From NCBI GenBank assembly GCA_964638715.1, contig CAZWZF010000028.1, forward strand, positions 1-58,078: a DNA stretch of 58,078 nucleotides. Direction: 5' to 3'. The notes under the pieces are model-generated. The model was given only the letters and a program-made list of their open reading frames with translations. It was not told the DNA's origin and searched no databases. The position numbers were made by a program, and so were the translations under genes. Shown here one piece after another: positions 34,271 to 44,217 of the stretch. The DNA comes from JBAXQQ01 sp037131695 (GTDB taxonomy: Bacteria > Armatimonadota > Hebobacteria > CAIYQO01). Each line of letters begins with the position of its first letter. The stretch's first letter is position 1.

Positions 34271-37200
34271 ATGACTCGACATTTATTCTGGCTTTTCATA
34301 TCTCTTTTTGTGCTTATATTCAGTTCAAATATTTTATTTGCCCAAAAACAGGTAGTTTCGTTCACCAATACCGGTAATTTAAAAACACCTGTAGAATTAT
34401 CAAACATTGACGCGACTGTTTTTGCGGAATATGTTGATGGCAAAGAGACTGTTATTGAAAAAGATCCGTTGGCTAAAGATCCTGTTATGGATGGAACGCC
34501 GCAAATTTTGTGGACACAGACTACCCGTCCGGGATACCGGCAGCGAAACTTTGGATTTTCAAAAAAAGTTGGCAGTCGATATCTTCGCATAGGTTTCACT
34601 AAGTCAATTCCTGTTGGCACTGTTATGACTGAAGGAAATGTAGCTGTCAGTGTATTAAAACAAGACATCCCTTACCCTGGCAACCTGGCTGATGATACCC
34701 AATGGATTGCTGCTCAGCGAGTAAAAGATGGCAAAATATCCGCAGATGAAATAACAAACGCTGAAGATACCGCTTTATGGATTTTACCGGCTGGAACTCA
34801 AACCAGGACTATCAGATTTACCCATATACCAGAACAAAATGACAATGTCTACAGCGGTGTTATAAAGGGAATCTACATATTGGCAGACAGATATGTGAAT
34901 ATTGCCCCACAGGGAATCTCCATAACACACTCAAACAACCAGTATGCCAGAAAAATAAATGATGAAAAAGTACAAACTCAATGGGAAAACATATCTGCTA
35001 AAGACAAAGAACAGCGTGCTAAAAAAATAGCAGATGACCCGGAATGGCTGTTTGTAATGTGGCAGCAGCCAGTTACTTTAAATGGACTGATGCTGGTAAT
35101 TCCCGGTTTTTCAGCAGCAGACATTCAAAGCTACACCGGACCAGATACGACTCATCCGCGAGATGCCGGAAATGAAGACTGGACAACAATTAAAACAATC
35201 TCCGGGTTAAAAAATCAACTCGGTGGGGTTTTCGAAGTTTATGGCGTTGATTTTGACAAACCAGTCACAAGCCGTGCTATCCGCGTTCGTATAACTGCCG
35301 TTATTGACGAACGCCCGGCACATACCCAGGGGTCAACCATGACAGGTACCCGGGTCTGGATAAATGACTTGATGGCATTAAAAGCTATCGGCAATGCCCC
35401 GATTGAAACCGCGATACCTGAAACAACAGCCGTAAAAACTATTCCCCAGCCCCCTATTCCAGTGAAATTTTCTATTCCAGAAGATGGTTACGTCACCCTG
35501 GTAATTGAAGATTCTAATGGAATTCGGGTGAGAAATCTTGTGTCTGAAAAATATTTCCCTAAAGGAGACAATATCATTGGTTGGGACGGAACAGACGACC
35601 TTGGCCGCGATGTTGATGCCGCAAAACATGGTTTATACCGCATCCCGGCACACCCTGTACAACCTGGAGATTACAAGGTACGAGGATTATGGCACAAAGC
35701 TATAGATCCCAAATATGAATTATCGGTTTATAACGAAGGCAACCCGCCTTGGGGAACCCCTGACCATACCGGTGCCTGGCTGGCAAACCATACCCCGCCG
35801 CAGGCTGCCTTATTCGTACCGGCTGAAAAATCACCGACAGGTGAGCCGATAGTATTATTAGGAGCCTATGTAACTGAAGGCCCTGATGGCTTGATATGGA
35901 CAGACCTTGACGGCAATAAACGCGGAGGCATGAAATGGCTGGGTGGAGCATGGACTGCAGCACCATTTTTGACTGCGGATAACGGCACTGAAGCAGTTGC
36001 AGAGGTTTCAGCATACGCCGCTTCAGTTTGGGAAACCGGCAAATTATCAAATTTAGCAGAATTGCGCGTGACTGCATTATCGGTAAATCCTGACAAATCA
36101 CCACTGGCACAAAAGCTATTGGATAAACTTGTATTAAAACTCGAAATTGGAACGGCAAAAGATGCAACTTGGAAAATTAATGATATGTCCGGCTTTGCAG
36201 TATATAATAGTATTATGGTATTCAGTTTCAACCTGTTGAATAAAATAATGTTTGTAAATATTAAAACCGGCAAAATACTTGGTTCTTCACCATTAGACGG
36301 ACCGACAGGAATGACTTTTGACGCGAAAGGTCAATTATTGATTCTTTCCGGTAAGAAACTGCTTAAATTTGCCAAAATTGATGAAACAGCAAAACTGCCA
36401 GAAGCAGTAACAGTAATTGATAATTTGGAAGATCCAGTAGGAATTACCCTTGATAAAGACGGCAACATTTACATCAGCGACCGCGGCAACAGCCACCAAG
36501 TTAAGGTATTCACCGCCGATGGAAAACTAATTCGTGCTATAGGAAATCCAGGTGCGCCTAAAACTGGCCCATACGACCAAATGCACATGAATTCTCTAAT
36601 GGGTATCGCTATCGATTCAAGAAATCAATTGTGGGTAACAGAACGTCATTTTGTACCTAAACGAGTAAGTGTCTGGACGTTGGATGGTAAATTCATCAAA
36701 GCATTTTACGGACCAACCCAATACGGCGGTGGCGGAAAACTTGACCCGGCAGATAAGAATAAATATTACTATGCCGAAGGAAAAACCGGCGGAATGGAAT
36801 TTAAAATTGACTGGCCAACCGGAACCTGGAAATTAACTAATGTAACTTATCTTTCCACACCGGGACAATTAAAATTACCTGGTTCAGCACCTGACACGGC
36901 TTTATACTTAAATGGACATCGGTATTTTACTAATTGCTACAACGATAATCCTACAACTGGCGCAGCGATTGCGTTTTTATTTATCGACATCAATGGGGTT
37001 GCCACCCCGGTAGCCGCAATGGGGAGAGCAAATAGTTGGGATATACTGAAAGATGACAGTTTTAAAACAATCTGGCCAACAGATACCGACTTAAAAGGTG
37101 ATATGAATAAAAATAATGGCAAAAACCAGGCATTCTTTATCTGGAATGATACTAATGGAGACAGGCAAATACAGAAAGAAGAAATCACTATGAAGCAAGG

Positions 37201-38689
37201 GAAGGTTGGCACCCTTTCAGTAATGCCAGACCTTTCATTCTGTGTTTCATCAATAAATGGAAATTCAATACAATATTCCCCTGCATCAATTAATAAAGAT
37301 GGTGTGCCAACTTATGACATAACAAAAGGAAAAGTGCTGGCAACCGGAGTAAAAGGCCCTGCCTCAAGCGGCGGCAACCAGATACTTGTCGATAAAGATA
37401 ATAATGTAGTTCTTACACTTGGGGTAGAACCTTTCCATCAATATTCGCTTTGCGGTGTTAAAAACGGAAAAGCAGTCTGGAGCTACCCAAGTGTCTGGCC
37501 CGGCTTGCATGCCTCACACTCCGCCGGACGGCCAAGTTTCCCGGGTGAATTAATCGGCACCACACGCTTATTAGGTGGATTTGTAACACCTAAAGATTCA
37601 GATGCCGGTCCGTTATGGGCAGTAAATGGCAACATGGGAAATATGTATATATTCACCAGCGACGGACTATTTGTCGCTACTATTTTTGAAGATGTCAGGA
37701 ACGGAGTTCTGTGGAAAATGCCAGCAGCGAAACGTGGTATGAGCCTGAAGGGAATTACTCTGCATGACGAAAATTTCTGGCCAACTTTAAACCAGACCCC
37801 GGATGGCACTATATACATAATGGATGGCAACAATGCTTCTCTGGTGCGTCTGGATGGAATTGAAAGCATTCGCCGTATTTCGATTACTCCATTAAAAGTA
37901 ACCGCTGAAGACTTGCAAAAAGCGAATAAATACCTGCTTAATATTGAAAAACAACGCCAACAGGAACAGGGGAACGGCATACTAAAAGTAGCAATGCCGA
38001 CAACAGCACCTGTAGTTGACGGTAAGTTAGATGATTGGAATAACGCCGAATGGGTAGATATCGAAAAAGCCGGCGTCAAAGCAAATTTCAACTCAACCTC
38101 AATGCCTTATGATGTTCGCGGTGCGGTAGCTATCGCAGACGGAACTCTCTTCGCCGCCTGGAATACCGGGGATGCAAAATTGCTGCAAAATACCGGTGAA
38201 CAGGCTAATTCACCATTTAAAACTGGAGGCTGTCTTGATATAATGCTTGCCACTGACCCGACCGCCAAACCCGATCGCAAGTCACCGACAGCAGGAGATT
38301 TGCGATTACTGATAACAATGGTAGCAAACAAAATAAAAGCTGTATTATATCGACCAGTTGTTCCTGGTACACCAGATGCCGAAAAAATACCTTTCAGTTC
38401 CCCGTGGAGAACAATAACTTTCGATAAAGTTGAAGATGTCAGCAGCAAGGTAAAACTGGCATTCGATAAAACCGGCAACTATGAAATATCAGTAAAATTA
38501 GATACACTTGGATTCACCCCGAAGGCTGGAATGAAAGTTAAAGGCGATATCGGCATATTGCGCGGTTCAGATGGGCAAACTACTGCCAGAGTCTACTGGA
38601 GCAATAAGGCAACAGCAATCGTAGCCGATGTACCTTCTGAAGCCGAATTATTGCCGGATTTATGGGGAATGTGGTTAATTGGCAATTGA
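34271..38689 (+). CDS. Large secreted protein: FlgD-type Ig, NHL propeller, C-terminal CBM9-like
   Basis: 1472 residues from the ATG at 34271, which follows AGAGGTT and starts a clear signal peptide (MTRHLFWLFISLFVLIFSSNILFA-Q); an ATG 57 bp upstream is in frame but would bury the signal. The first ~380 residues look like two beta-sandwich modules, the second discoidin-like. A FlgD-like Ig segment (DGYVTLVIEDSNGIRVRNLV ... GWDGTDDLGRD) is followed by NHL repeats (GITLDKDGNIYISDRGNSHQ, GIAIDSRNQLWVTERHF). The C-terminal ~210 residues are CBM9-like, opened by VVDGKLDDW. The protein is therefore a rearranged relative of the 1222-residue protein, with the binding domain moved to the other end. 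No catalytic residues recognised. Confidence 0.78.
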   Translation: MTRHLFWLFISLFVLIFSSNILFAQKQVVSFTNTGNLKTPVELSNIDATVFAEYVDGKETVIEKDPLAKDPVMDGTPQILWTQTTRPGYRQRNFGFSKKVGSRYLRIGFTKSIPVGTVMTEGNVAVSVLKQDIPYPGNLADDTQWIAAQRVKDGKISADEITNAEDTALWILPAGTQTRTIRFTHIPEQNDNVYSGVIKGIYILADRYVNIAPQGISITHSNNQYARKINDEKVQTQWENISAKDKEQRAKKIADDPEWLFVMWQQPVTLNGLMLVIPGFSAADIQSYTGPDTTHPRDAGNEDWTTIKTISGLKNQLGGVFEVYGVDFDKPVTSRAIRVRITAVIDERPAHTQGSTMTGTRVWINDLMALKAIGNAPIETAIPETTAVKTIPQPPIPVKFSIPEDGYVTLVIEDSNGIRVRNLVSEKYFPKGDNIIGWDGTDDLGRDVDAAKHGLYRIPAHPVQPGDYKVRGLWHKAIDPKYELSVYNEGNPPWGTPDHTGAWLANHTPPQAALFVPAEKSPTGEPIVLLGAYVTEGPDGLIWTDLDGNKRGGMKWLGGAWTAAPFLTADNGTEAVAEVSAYAASVWETGKLSNLAELRVTALSVNPDKSPLAQKLLDKLVLKLEIGTAKDATWKINDMSGFAVYNSIMVFSFNLLNKIMFVNIKTGKILGSSPLDGPTGMTFDAKGQLLILSGKKLLKFAKIDETAKLPEAVTVIDNLEDPVGITLDKDGNIYISDRGNSHQVKVFTADGKLIRAIGNPGAPKTGPYDQMHMNSLMGIAIDSRNQLWVTERHFVPKRVSVWTLDGKFIKAFYGPTQYGGGGKLDPADKNKYYYAEGKTGGMEFKIDWPTGTWKLTNVTYLSTPGQLKLPGSAPDTALYLNGHRYFTNCYNDNPTTGAAIAFLFIDINGVATPVAAMGRANSWDILKDDSFKTIWPTDTDLKGDMNKNNGKNQAFFIWNDTNGDRQIQKEEITMKQGKVGTLSVMPDLSFCVSSINGNSIQYSPASINKDGVPTYDITKGKVLATGVKGPASSGGNQILVDKDNNVVLTLGVEPFHQYSLCGVKNGKAVWSYPSVWPGLHASHSAGRPSFPGELIGTTRLLGGFVTPKDSDAGPLWAVNGNMGNMYIFTSDGLFVATIFEDVRNGVLWKMPAAKRGMSLKGITLHDENFWPTLNQTPDGTIYIMDGNNASLVRLDGIESIRRISITPLKVTAEDLQKANKYLLNIEKQRQQEQGNGILKVAMPTTAPVVDGKLDDWNNAEWVDIEKAGVKANFNSTSMPYDVRGAVAIADGTLFAAWNTGDAKLLQNTGEQANSPFKTGGCLDIMLATDPTAKPDRKSPTAGDLRLLITMVANKIKAVLYRPVVPGTPDAEKIPFSSPWRTITFDKVEDVSSKVKLAFDKTGNYEISVKLDTLGFTPKAGMKVKGDIGILRGSDGQTTARVYWSNKATAIVADVPSEAELLPDLWGMWLIGN

Positions 38690-38746
38690 GAATGATAAGT
38701 AAGATCGGTAAAATATCTGATATGTCCATTTATTATGGGAGATGTT

Positions 38747-40423
38747 ATGAAAAATATTATTGGCACTCTGTTAACGTTATTTACGTTATGCATCATTTCA
38801 ATGGCTGCTGAAAAAGATACATTGCCAGTCAGCTTGCTCCATGATGGCGACCGTTGGGTATGCCTTGGTGACAGCATAACTGCATCTAATTGTTACCCGC
38901 CGATGCTGGCACGAGTATTCAGGCATTATCACCCGGAAGCCACATTGACTGTGATTAATAGTGGTCAGGGGGGAGATACCGCCAGTGACAATCCCGTTAA
39001 ACTGACAGACAGAGTATTAAAATACAAGCCAACAATAGTCAGCATTATGTATGGGATGAATGAAGCAATTAATAGCTGGCAGCCCGGTAAGGATAAAAAA
39101 CCAATCCAGGATAATTACCGAAAAGCACTTACCTACATGACAAGAACTCTGCAGGCGCAAGGTATTACAGTTTTGTTAATGTCACCTACTCCAACCGACC
39201 CGACATCACATTCATATTTTGCATTGGATAAAACAGTTCCATTTATAAAAGAATGTGCCGATATAATGCGGGAAGTCGCGAAAGCTGAAGGCGCGCATTA
39301 TGTGCCTGTCCAGGAAAATTTCATTGAATTACAGGATAAATCACCTCGTGGTATCGTATTAAGTCCAGATGGAGTGCATCCGTCATCATTGGGACAATAC
39401 AGCATCGCGCACAGCTTGTGGCAATATGCCGGTTTTGACAAACAGCTTAGCAAAGATAACCGTGCAGCATCACCAGTAACTCCAAATGCACCGCTTGGAG
39501 TTAACTTAATATCAAGATTTGTGAAAACTGATGCAACAGGTGTTTCATTAACACTTACATCAGATGCACCAGCAGTTGTTAACGCGTCATGGAGTCTGGT
39601 GAAACGAGTTCCGCAAAACTCGGTATATGAAGATGCTATTATACGCGGCAAGGAAAATATCAATCTCATTGCCGGAATTAATAATTGGACCATAAATATT
39701 CCTAATGAAAATCTTCCGACGACACCAGGGCAAAGTGCTGATTTAATGGTTGATTTTCGGATTGGCAACACTGACACACTCTACATTATCGACCTTTGCC
39801 GTACCCAGGTTCTGCATCTGACAGATAATAAGGTAAGCGGTGAAATATATACAGATAAAGAGCGACCAGAAGGAAAGAAATTGGCTACCTGGGAAGTTCA
39901 AAAATTAGACAACAGTATGCTGTTGAACTTTGAAGTATTTGATAAAGAGATAATTCCAGACGGCATCTGGCCATTTGGCCGTGATGGTATGAACTTGATG
40001 CTTGATTTCCGACCGACACCGCGATTTGCAGATATTGGCGTTGACAATGAAGTAACACAAACATTCCTGAATGTCCGCGAAAAACCTTTCTTTTCAGTAG
40101 GCTTGCGGGCATGGACCGGTCATGGCATGGATTCTGCCGCTACTGCAGCAGGTATAAGAACAGAAACCGGTTATAAGGTACAAATGCTGATAAACGAAAA
40201 CTTCAACCTGTGGACACCTGTAAAAATGAATGACCGCGATTTTGTTGGTTTGCTGATTGCAGTTGCAGACCATCCCAACAATAATTTAAGCATTACACCA
40301 AATCAAAAAAATGATACACCGGTAAATTTATTTGCTAATAACTTGATGATACTGGACTTGAAAAACAAGATTGCCGGTGATCAGATTTTCAATGCGCACA
40401 TTACATCAGCACAAATACAGTAA
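38747..40423 (+). CDS. Secreted SGNH/GDSL hydrolase with C-terminal beta domain
   Basis: 558 residues with a signal peptide (MKNIIGTLLTLFTLCIISMA-A). SGNH blocks: CLGDSITASN with Ser43, NSGQGGDTAS with the Gly, YGMNEA with the Asn, and SPDGVHPSSLGQ with Asp and His. The C-terminal ~200 residues (TWEVQKLDNSMLLNFEVFDKEI, GRDGMNLMLDFRPTPRF) look CBM9-like. It probably de-acetylates a polysaccharide outside the cytoplasm. The start at 38747 is preferred over 38735 because GGGAG lies between them at correct spacing. It is 57 bp after the large propeller gene and may be co-transcribed. It is distantly similar in plan to the SGNH protein at 28354. Confidence 0.85.
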   Translation: MKNIIGTLLTLFTLCIISMAAEKDTLPVSLLHDGDRWVCLGDSITASNCYPPMLARVFRHYHPEATLTVINSGQGGDTASDNPVKLTDRVLKYKPTIVSIMYGMNEAINSWQPGKDKKPIQDNYRKALTYMTRTLQAQGITVLLMSPTPTDPTSHSYFALDKTVPFIKECADIMREVAKAEGAHYVPVQENFIELQDKSPRGIVLSPDGVHPSSLGQYSIAHSLWQYAGFDKQLSKDNRAASPVTPNAPLGVNLISRFVKTDATGVSLTLTSDAPAVVNASWSLVKRVPQNSVYEDAIIRGKENINLIAGINNWTINIPNENLPTTPGQSADLMVDFRIGNTDTLYIIDLCRTQVLHLTDNKVSGEIYTDKERPEGKKLATWEVQKLDNSMLLNFEVFDKEIIPDGIWPFGRDGMNLMLDFRPTPRFADIGVDNEVTQTFLNVREKPFFSVGLRAWTGHGMDSAATAAGIRTETGYKVQMLINENFNLWTPVKMNDRDFVGLLIAVADHPNNNLSITPNQKNDTPVNLFANNLMILDLKNKIAGDQIFNAHITSAQIQ

Positions 40424-40513
40424 TAGACTTGTCCGGGAATAATAATCATTATCTTTTGTACTCTTTTTGCACCATTCAGCGTAGTTTATTTTACGTTTAT
40501 CAACTTGATTATG

Positions 40514-40589
40514 CGAAAAATAAACGCCTTGTCTGATACAAAAATAGCCTCAAAATATCTTAATCCTTATTACTGGACAATTCTAATAA
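40514..40589 (+). repeat. Dispersed 76-bp repeat, copy B
   Basis: Matches 10919-10994 in order and length (CGAAAAATAAA, TTGTCTGA, CTCAAAAT, CCTTATT, GGACAATT). The left part of the gap has TTGTCC (40436-40441), an inverted partner of the GGACAA near the right end (40575-40580), so a larger element of about 145 bp is possible. It ends 12 bp before the esterase start and overlaps its probable ribosome binding site (AAGGA). Confidence 0.75.
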
Positions 40590-40601
40590 GGAAAAATAAA
40601 A

Positions 40602-41924
40602 GTGGAAATTAATTTAAACCGACCATACGGGTTGCAGCCATCGCCACCCGCAGTTGACGAATTAACATTCTTTTCGCGACAATCAAAAGATATGCTGTTT
40701 ACAGATGGTATTGCAGAAATAACCTGCCATGCCGGAATACATTCTGTAGGTATGACGTGGAACCTGTGCAGAAATATGTTCAAAACTCCATTTGCCATCG
40801 GAATTGCTGTGCCGGAAGTTGATAACAATTATACGATAGAGATAGACACGGACAAGCTCTATCCCGGCTTTTACGATTTGCGGGTGACTCTCGATGCTGG
40901 CAATGGCACAACAATAAACGGCGTCTGCGGATTCGGATATAAAAGCGAACAAATGCCAATTGCAGATACCCGACCAGCAGATTTTAACGATTTCTGGAAA
41001 GTAGCATTGGCTGAACTTGCGGCAGTACCCTTAAACGCAAAAACAGGAACTGTTAAACATTTCAATGCTGAAGAAATCAACGATTATAATTTAGCATCCG
41101 CGGCAATGCCGGCAGATTACGACCCAAGCGGTCATAAATGCGAAGAAGTTGAAGCATTTAAGATTGAATTCTCCAGCGTTAAAGGCAAAAGAATATTTGG
41201 TTGGCTTGCAAAACCAGTCGGCAACAGTCCTTTCCCCGCGATGTTAGTGCTGCCGGGTGCAGGTTGCGACTCGCGGCCAATACCGCTGGAACACGCACGG
41301 CACGGATATTTGGCAATAGATTTGCAAGTTCACGGTCAGGATGTCGACCAGAAAAAATATGAAGAAATCTGTGGTTACAATTACGACCCTATTTACGAAC
41401 CAATAAAAGACAACTATTTTCGCAGGATGTATCTAAATGCTGTCCAAGCGGTAAATTACCTGCTGTCACGACCTGATGTTGATGCCAATAGAATTGCTGT
41501 GGTTGGCGGCAGCCAGGGGGGACGATTATCAGTGATAGTCGCTGCTCTGCATCCAAAAGTAAAAGCGATTGTTCCCGCTATTGCCCATTACGGCAATCTT
41601 CCCCATCTTAAATGGGCAGAAAAATGCAATGCTTTACAAGGGGATGGAATGGATTTTATCGGTACGCCAATGCCGGATGCTAACCCAGAAAATATTTGCT
41701 GCGCGTATTATGATGTTATGAATTTCGCGCCAGATGTAAAATGTCCAACCCTGATGAATGCGGGAATGATTGACCCTGTTTCATATACCAGTGGAGTTTT
41801 CGCTATTTATAACCGCCTGGGTACTGCAAATAAATCCATGATTCCAATATCTGGATTCGCCCATGACTGGTCAGCAGAATTCGACCGTAGTGCATGGAGA
41901 TGGCTGGATAAAATCTGGGGATAG
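40602..41924 (+). CDS. Cytoplasmic acetyl-xylan-esterase-like alpha/beta hydrolase
   Basis: 440 residues, no signal peptide. A beta-rich N-terminal ~120 residues precedes an AXE1/DUF-type alpha/beta hydrolase: ADTRPADFNDFWKVALAEL, GWLAKPVGNSPFPAMLVLPG, nucleophile elbow VVGGSQGG (Ser within GGSQGG), a late Asp in MNAGMIDPV and His in SGFAHDWSAEF. It probably removes acetyl groups from imported oligosaccharides. The start is a GTG at 40602 preceded by AAGGA. The GH78 gene begins one base after its stop, so they are translationally coupled. Confidence 0.82.
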   Translation: MEINLNRPYGLQPSPPAVDELTFFSRQSKDMLFTDGIAEITCHAGIHSVGMTWNLCRNMFKTPFAIGIAVPEVDNNYTIEIDTDKLYPGFYDLRVTLDAGNGTTINGVCGFGYKSEQMPIADTRPADFNDFWKVALAELAAVPLNAKTGTVKHFNAEEINDYNLASAAMPADYDPSGHKCEEVEAFKIEFSSVKGKRIFGWLAKPVGNSPFPAMLVLPGAGCDSRPIPLEHARHGYLAIDLQVHGQDVDQKKYEEICGYNYDPIYEPIKDNYFRRMYLNAVQAVNYLLSRPDVDANRIAVVGGSQGGRLSVIVAALHPKVKAIVPAIAHYGNLPHLKWAEKCNALQGDGMDFIGTPMPDANPENICCAYYDVMNFAPDVKCPTLMNAGMIDPVSYTSGVFAIYNRLGTANKSMIPISGFAHDWSAEFDRSAWRWLDKIWG

Positions 41925-41925
41925 A

Positions 41926-44061
41926 ATGTTATACAAGCCATACGGACTGCTGTGCGATTTGCTGGCAATGCCGGAAATTACAATTATTGAAAATACCTTT
42001 CCTCAATTCGGGTGGATAGTGCCGTTTACCTGCGATGGTGACTTTCAAACAGCATATCAGATTCAGGTTACTGATGATTCTAATGAACTCTTCTGGGATT
42101 CCGGTAGAATTGCATCAGATGCCAGTTTGCATATTAAATACAATGGTATAGCATTAACTTATCCTGGCTGTTATAAATGGCGAGTGCGCACCTGGAATAA
42201 AAATGCTGATATTTCAGACTGGTCGGATAAGCAGATAATTCATATCGGAAATAATGATACAATGCCGACATACCCCGGCCGTTTCACCACCTCACGCTAT
42301 CCGTTGCAAATAACAGAAGTTTCTCCATTGAATTTTACTAATCGTGATGACAGAAGTATCTTTTTAGATTTTGGCAGAGCGGCTTTTGGCACAATTCAAT
42401 TCACTGCAAATGCATCTGAAAATATAACTATTGAAGTTCACCTGGGAGAAAAAACCAGTAGCAGCAACGTAATTGACCGTTTACCCGGTGGTACAATCCG
42501 CTATAGGTGCGAGAAAGTAAATTTAATAGCGGGTTACCATACATATCAGGTTAAAATTAGTCAGGATACCCGCAATACCGGTACCGGAGCTATTCTCATG
42601 CCTGATGGATTATTTGAAGTGCTGCCATTTCGATATGCTGAAATATATTTGCCGTCTGGAGTTACTATTGATATCAATTCTGTCCGCCAACTCGCGGTGC
42701 ATTACCCATTCAATGAAAATGCTGCCGATTTTAAATCAGACAATGACAATTTAAACAAAGTATGGGAATTGTGTAAATATACGATAAAAGCCACCTCTTT
42801 TTGTGGTGTTTATGTCGATGGCGATCGCGAACGCATTCCCTATGAAGCCGATGCTTATATTAACCAGCTATGTCATTATGCAACTGACCGCGAATTTACC
42901 ATGGCGCGATACAGCCACGAATATCTCATTCAATACCCCACCTGGCCTACGGAATGGCTGCTGCACTCGGTGTTGATGGCATGGGATGATTATATGTATA
43001 CCGGCGACGCGAAATCGCTGATTGAATTTTATGATGACTTAAAAGTAAAAAGCCTTATAGCGTTAGCACGTGAAGATGGGTTAATAAGCACAGAAACAGG
43101 ATTAATCACAGATGAACTTACCACAAACCTGCACATGAATGGACCACGATATATTCACGGGTATTACCTGAAAGATATCGTCGATTGGCCTCCCGGCAGC
43201 TTTACCAATGGTGGCATCGGCGAACGTGATGATTTTGAAATGACGGCAATAAATAATGTCGTCAATGCTTTTCATTACCGGGCATTACTCCTCATGAGTA
43301 AAATCGCAGAAGTTACAGGTCATTTGAATGATAAATTAGATTTTGAAAAACAAGCCAAAAAAGTTTATACCGCTTTTAATGAGATATTTTTCGATAAGAC
43401 AACAGGAATTTATCGAGACGGTGAAGACACCAAACACTCATCACTGCACGCCAATATTTTCCCATTAGCACTGGGACTTGTACCACAGAAACATATTAAA
43501 TCAGTGGTAGATTTCATCATTTCCAGCGGGATGGCTTGCAGCGTATACGGTGCCCAATACCTGTTGGAATCGTTGTACAATAGTGACGCAACAGATTATG
43601 CTTTATCATTAATGACAGCCGAACATGACCGTGGTTGGATTGATATGATTAATGCAGGATCAACTATGACCCTGGAAGCATGGAATATCCGATACAAAAA
43701 TAATCTTGACTGGAATCACGCCTGGGGTGCCGCACCAGCAAATATTATCCCACGATTTATACTTGGAATCCGTCCATTGGAACCTGGTTTCAAACATATA
43801 TTAATTGCCCCACAACCGGGAAGTTTACAGCAAATCAGCGGAAAAGTGCCGACTATTCGTGGAACCATAACTCTGTTACTTAATACAACAACTGAAACAC
43901 AAACTTTAAATATTGATATACCAGCCAACACAACAGCAAAAGTAATATTACCACGGTTTTCTCCTGATAATCCAGTTATGCTGAATGGCAAAGCAATTAA
44001 AGTAAGCTTAGAAGGTGTAATTGAAGATGTTGGCAGTGGTCAGCATTTAATTGTTTATTAA
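41926..44061 (+). CDS. GH78 alpha-L-rhamnosidase
   Basis: 711 residues, no signal peptide. The N-terminal beta domains (FPQFGWIVPF, AYQIQVTDD, GCYKWRVRTWNKN) and the (alpha/alpha)6 catalytic domain are present: CGVYVDGDRERIPYEADAY, matching the acid-containing motif of the family, YPTWPTEWLLHSVLMAWDDY, and the C-terminal GSTMTLEAWNIRY, NLDWNHAWGAAP and GIRPLEPGFKHILIAPQPG. The enzyme releases terminal alpha-L-rhamnose from pectic, flavonoid or microbial glycans. The ATG at 41926 is chosen because it directly follows the upstream stop; an in-frame ATG at 41863 lies inside the esterase gene. It is followed by its likely regulator at 44218. Confidence 0.93.
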   Translation: MLYKPYGLLCDLLAMPEITIIENTFPQFGWIVPFTCDGDFQTAYQIQVTDDSNELFWDSGRIASDASLHIKYNGIALTYPGCYKWRVRTWNKNADISDWSDKQIIHIGNNDTMPTYPGRFTTSRYPLQITEVSPLNFTNRDDRSIFLDFGRAAFGTIQFTANASENITIEVHLGEKTSSSNVIDRLPGGTIRYRCEKVNLIAGYHTYQVKISQDTRNTGTGAILMPDGLFEVLPFRYAEIYLPSGVTIDINSVRQLAVHYPFNENAADFKSDNDNLNKVWELCKYTIKATSFCGVYVDGDRERIPYEADAYINQLCHYATDREFTMARYSHEYLIQYPTWPTEWLLHSVLMAWDDYMYTGDAKSLIEFYDDLKVKSLIALAREDGLISTETGLITDELTTNLHMNGPRYIHGYYLKDIVDWPPGSFTNGGIGERDDFEMTAINNVVNAFHYRALLLMSKIAEVTGHLNDKLDFEKQAKKVYTAFNEIFFDKTTGIYRDGEDTKHSSLHANIFPLALGLVPQKHIKSVVDFIISSGMACSVYGAQYLLESLYNSDATDYALSLMTAEHDRGWIDMINAGSTMTLEAWNIRYKNNLDWNHAWGAAPANIIPRFILGIRPLEPGFKHILIAPQPGSLQQISGKVPTIRGTITLLLNTTTETQTLNIDIPANTTAKVILPRFSPDNPVMLNGKAIKVSLEGVIEDVGSGQHLIVY

Positions 44062-44127
44062 ATTTTCACTTTAATTATTTCAAAAAATAAATACTGCTTT
44101 TTAATCTTAATTATCTCAAACTACCTA

Positions 44128-44183
44128 TTGACATACGATTTTCCGAGTGATAATATGTATTGTAACATACAACTGTAATACAT
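44128..44183 (+). promoter_or_regulatory. Strong promoter with overlapping AraR-like operator
   Basis: TTGACA (44128-44133), 17 bp, TAATAT (44151-44156) is near consensus. Over the start point lies TTGTA-ACA-TACAA (44160-44172), close to the TTGTA-CG-TACAA core of Bacillus AraR boxes, and a wider dyad ATGTATT-N15-AATACAT (44155-44183). TGTAA-type half-sites recur as TGTAACATACA and TGTAATACATG. The following gene encodes an AraR-like repressor, so autoregulation is likely. Confidence 0.7.
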
Positions 44184-44217
44184 GACCTATCGTGTATTAC
44201 CAAATAGGCAGGTTTTA

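Noticed and set aside
44182..44217. Regulator start at 44182
   Set aside because: No ribosome binding site and it overlaps the operator dyad; the ATG at 44218 has AGGCAGG at good spacing.
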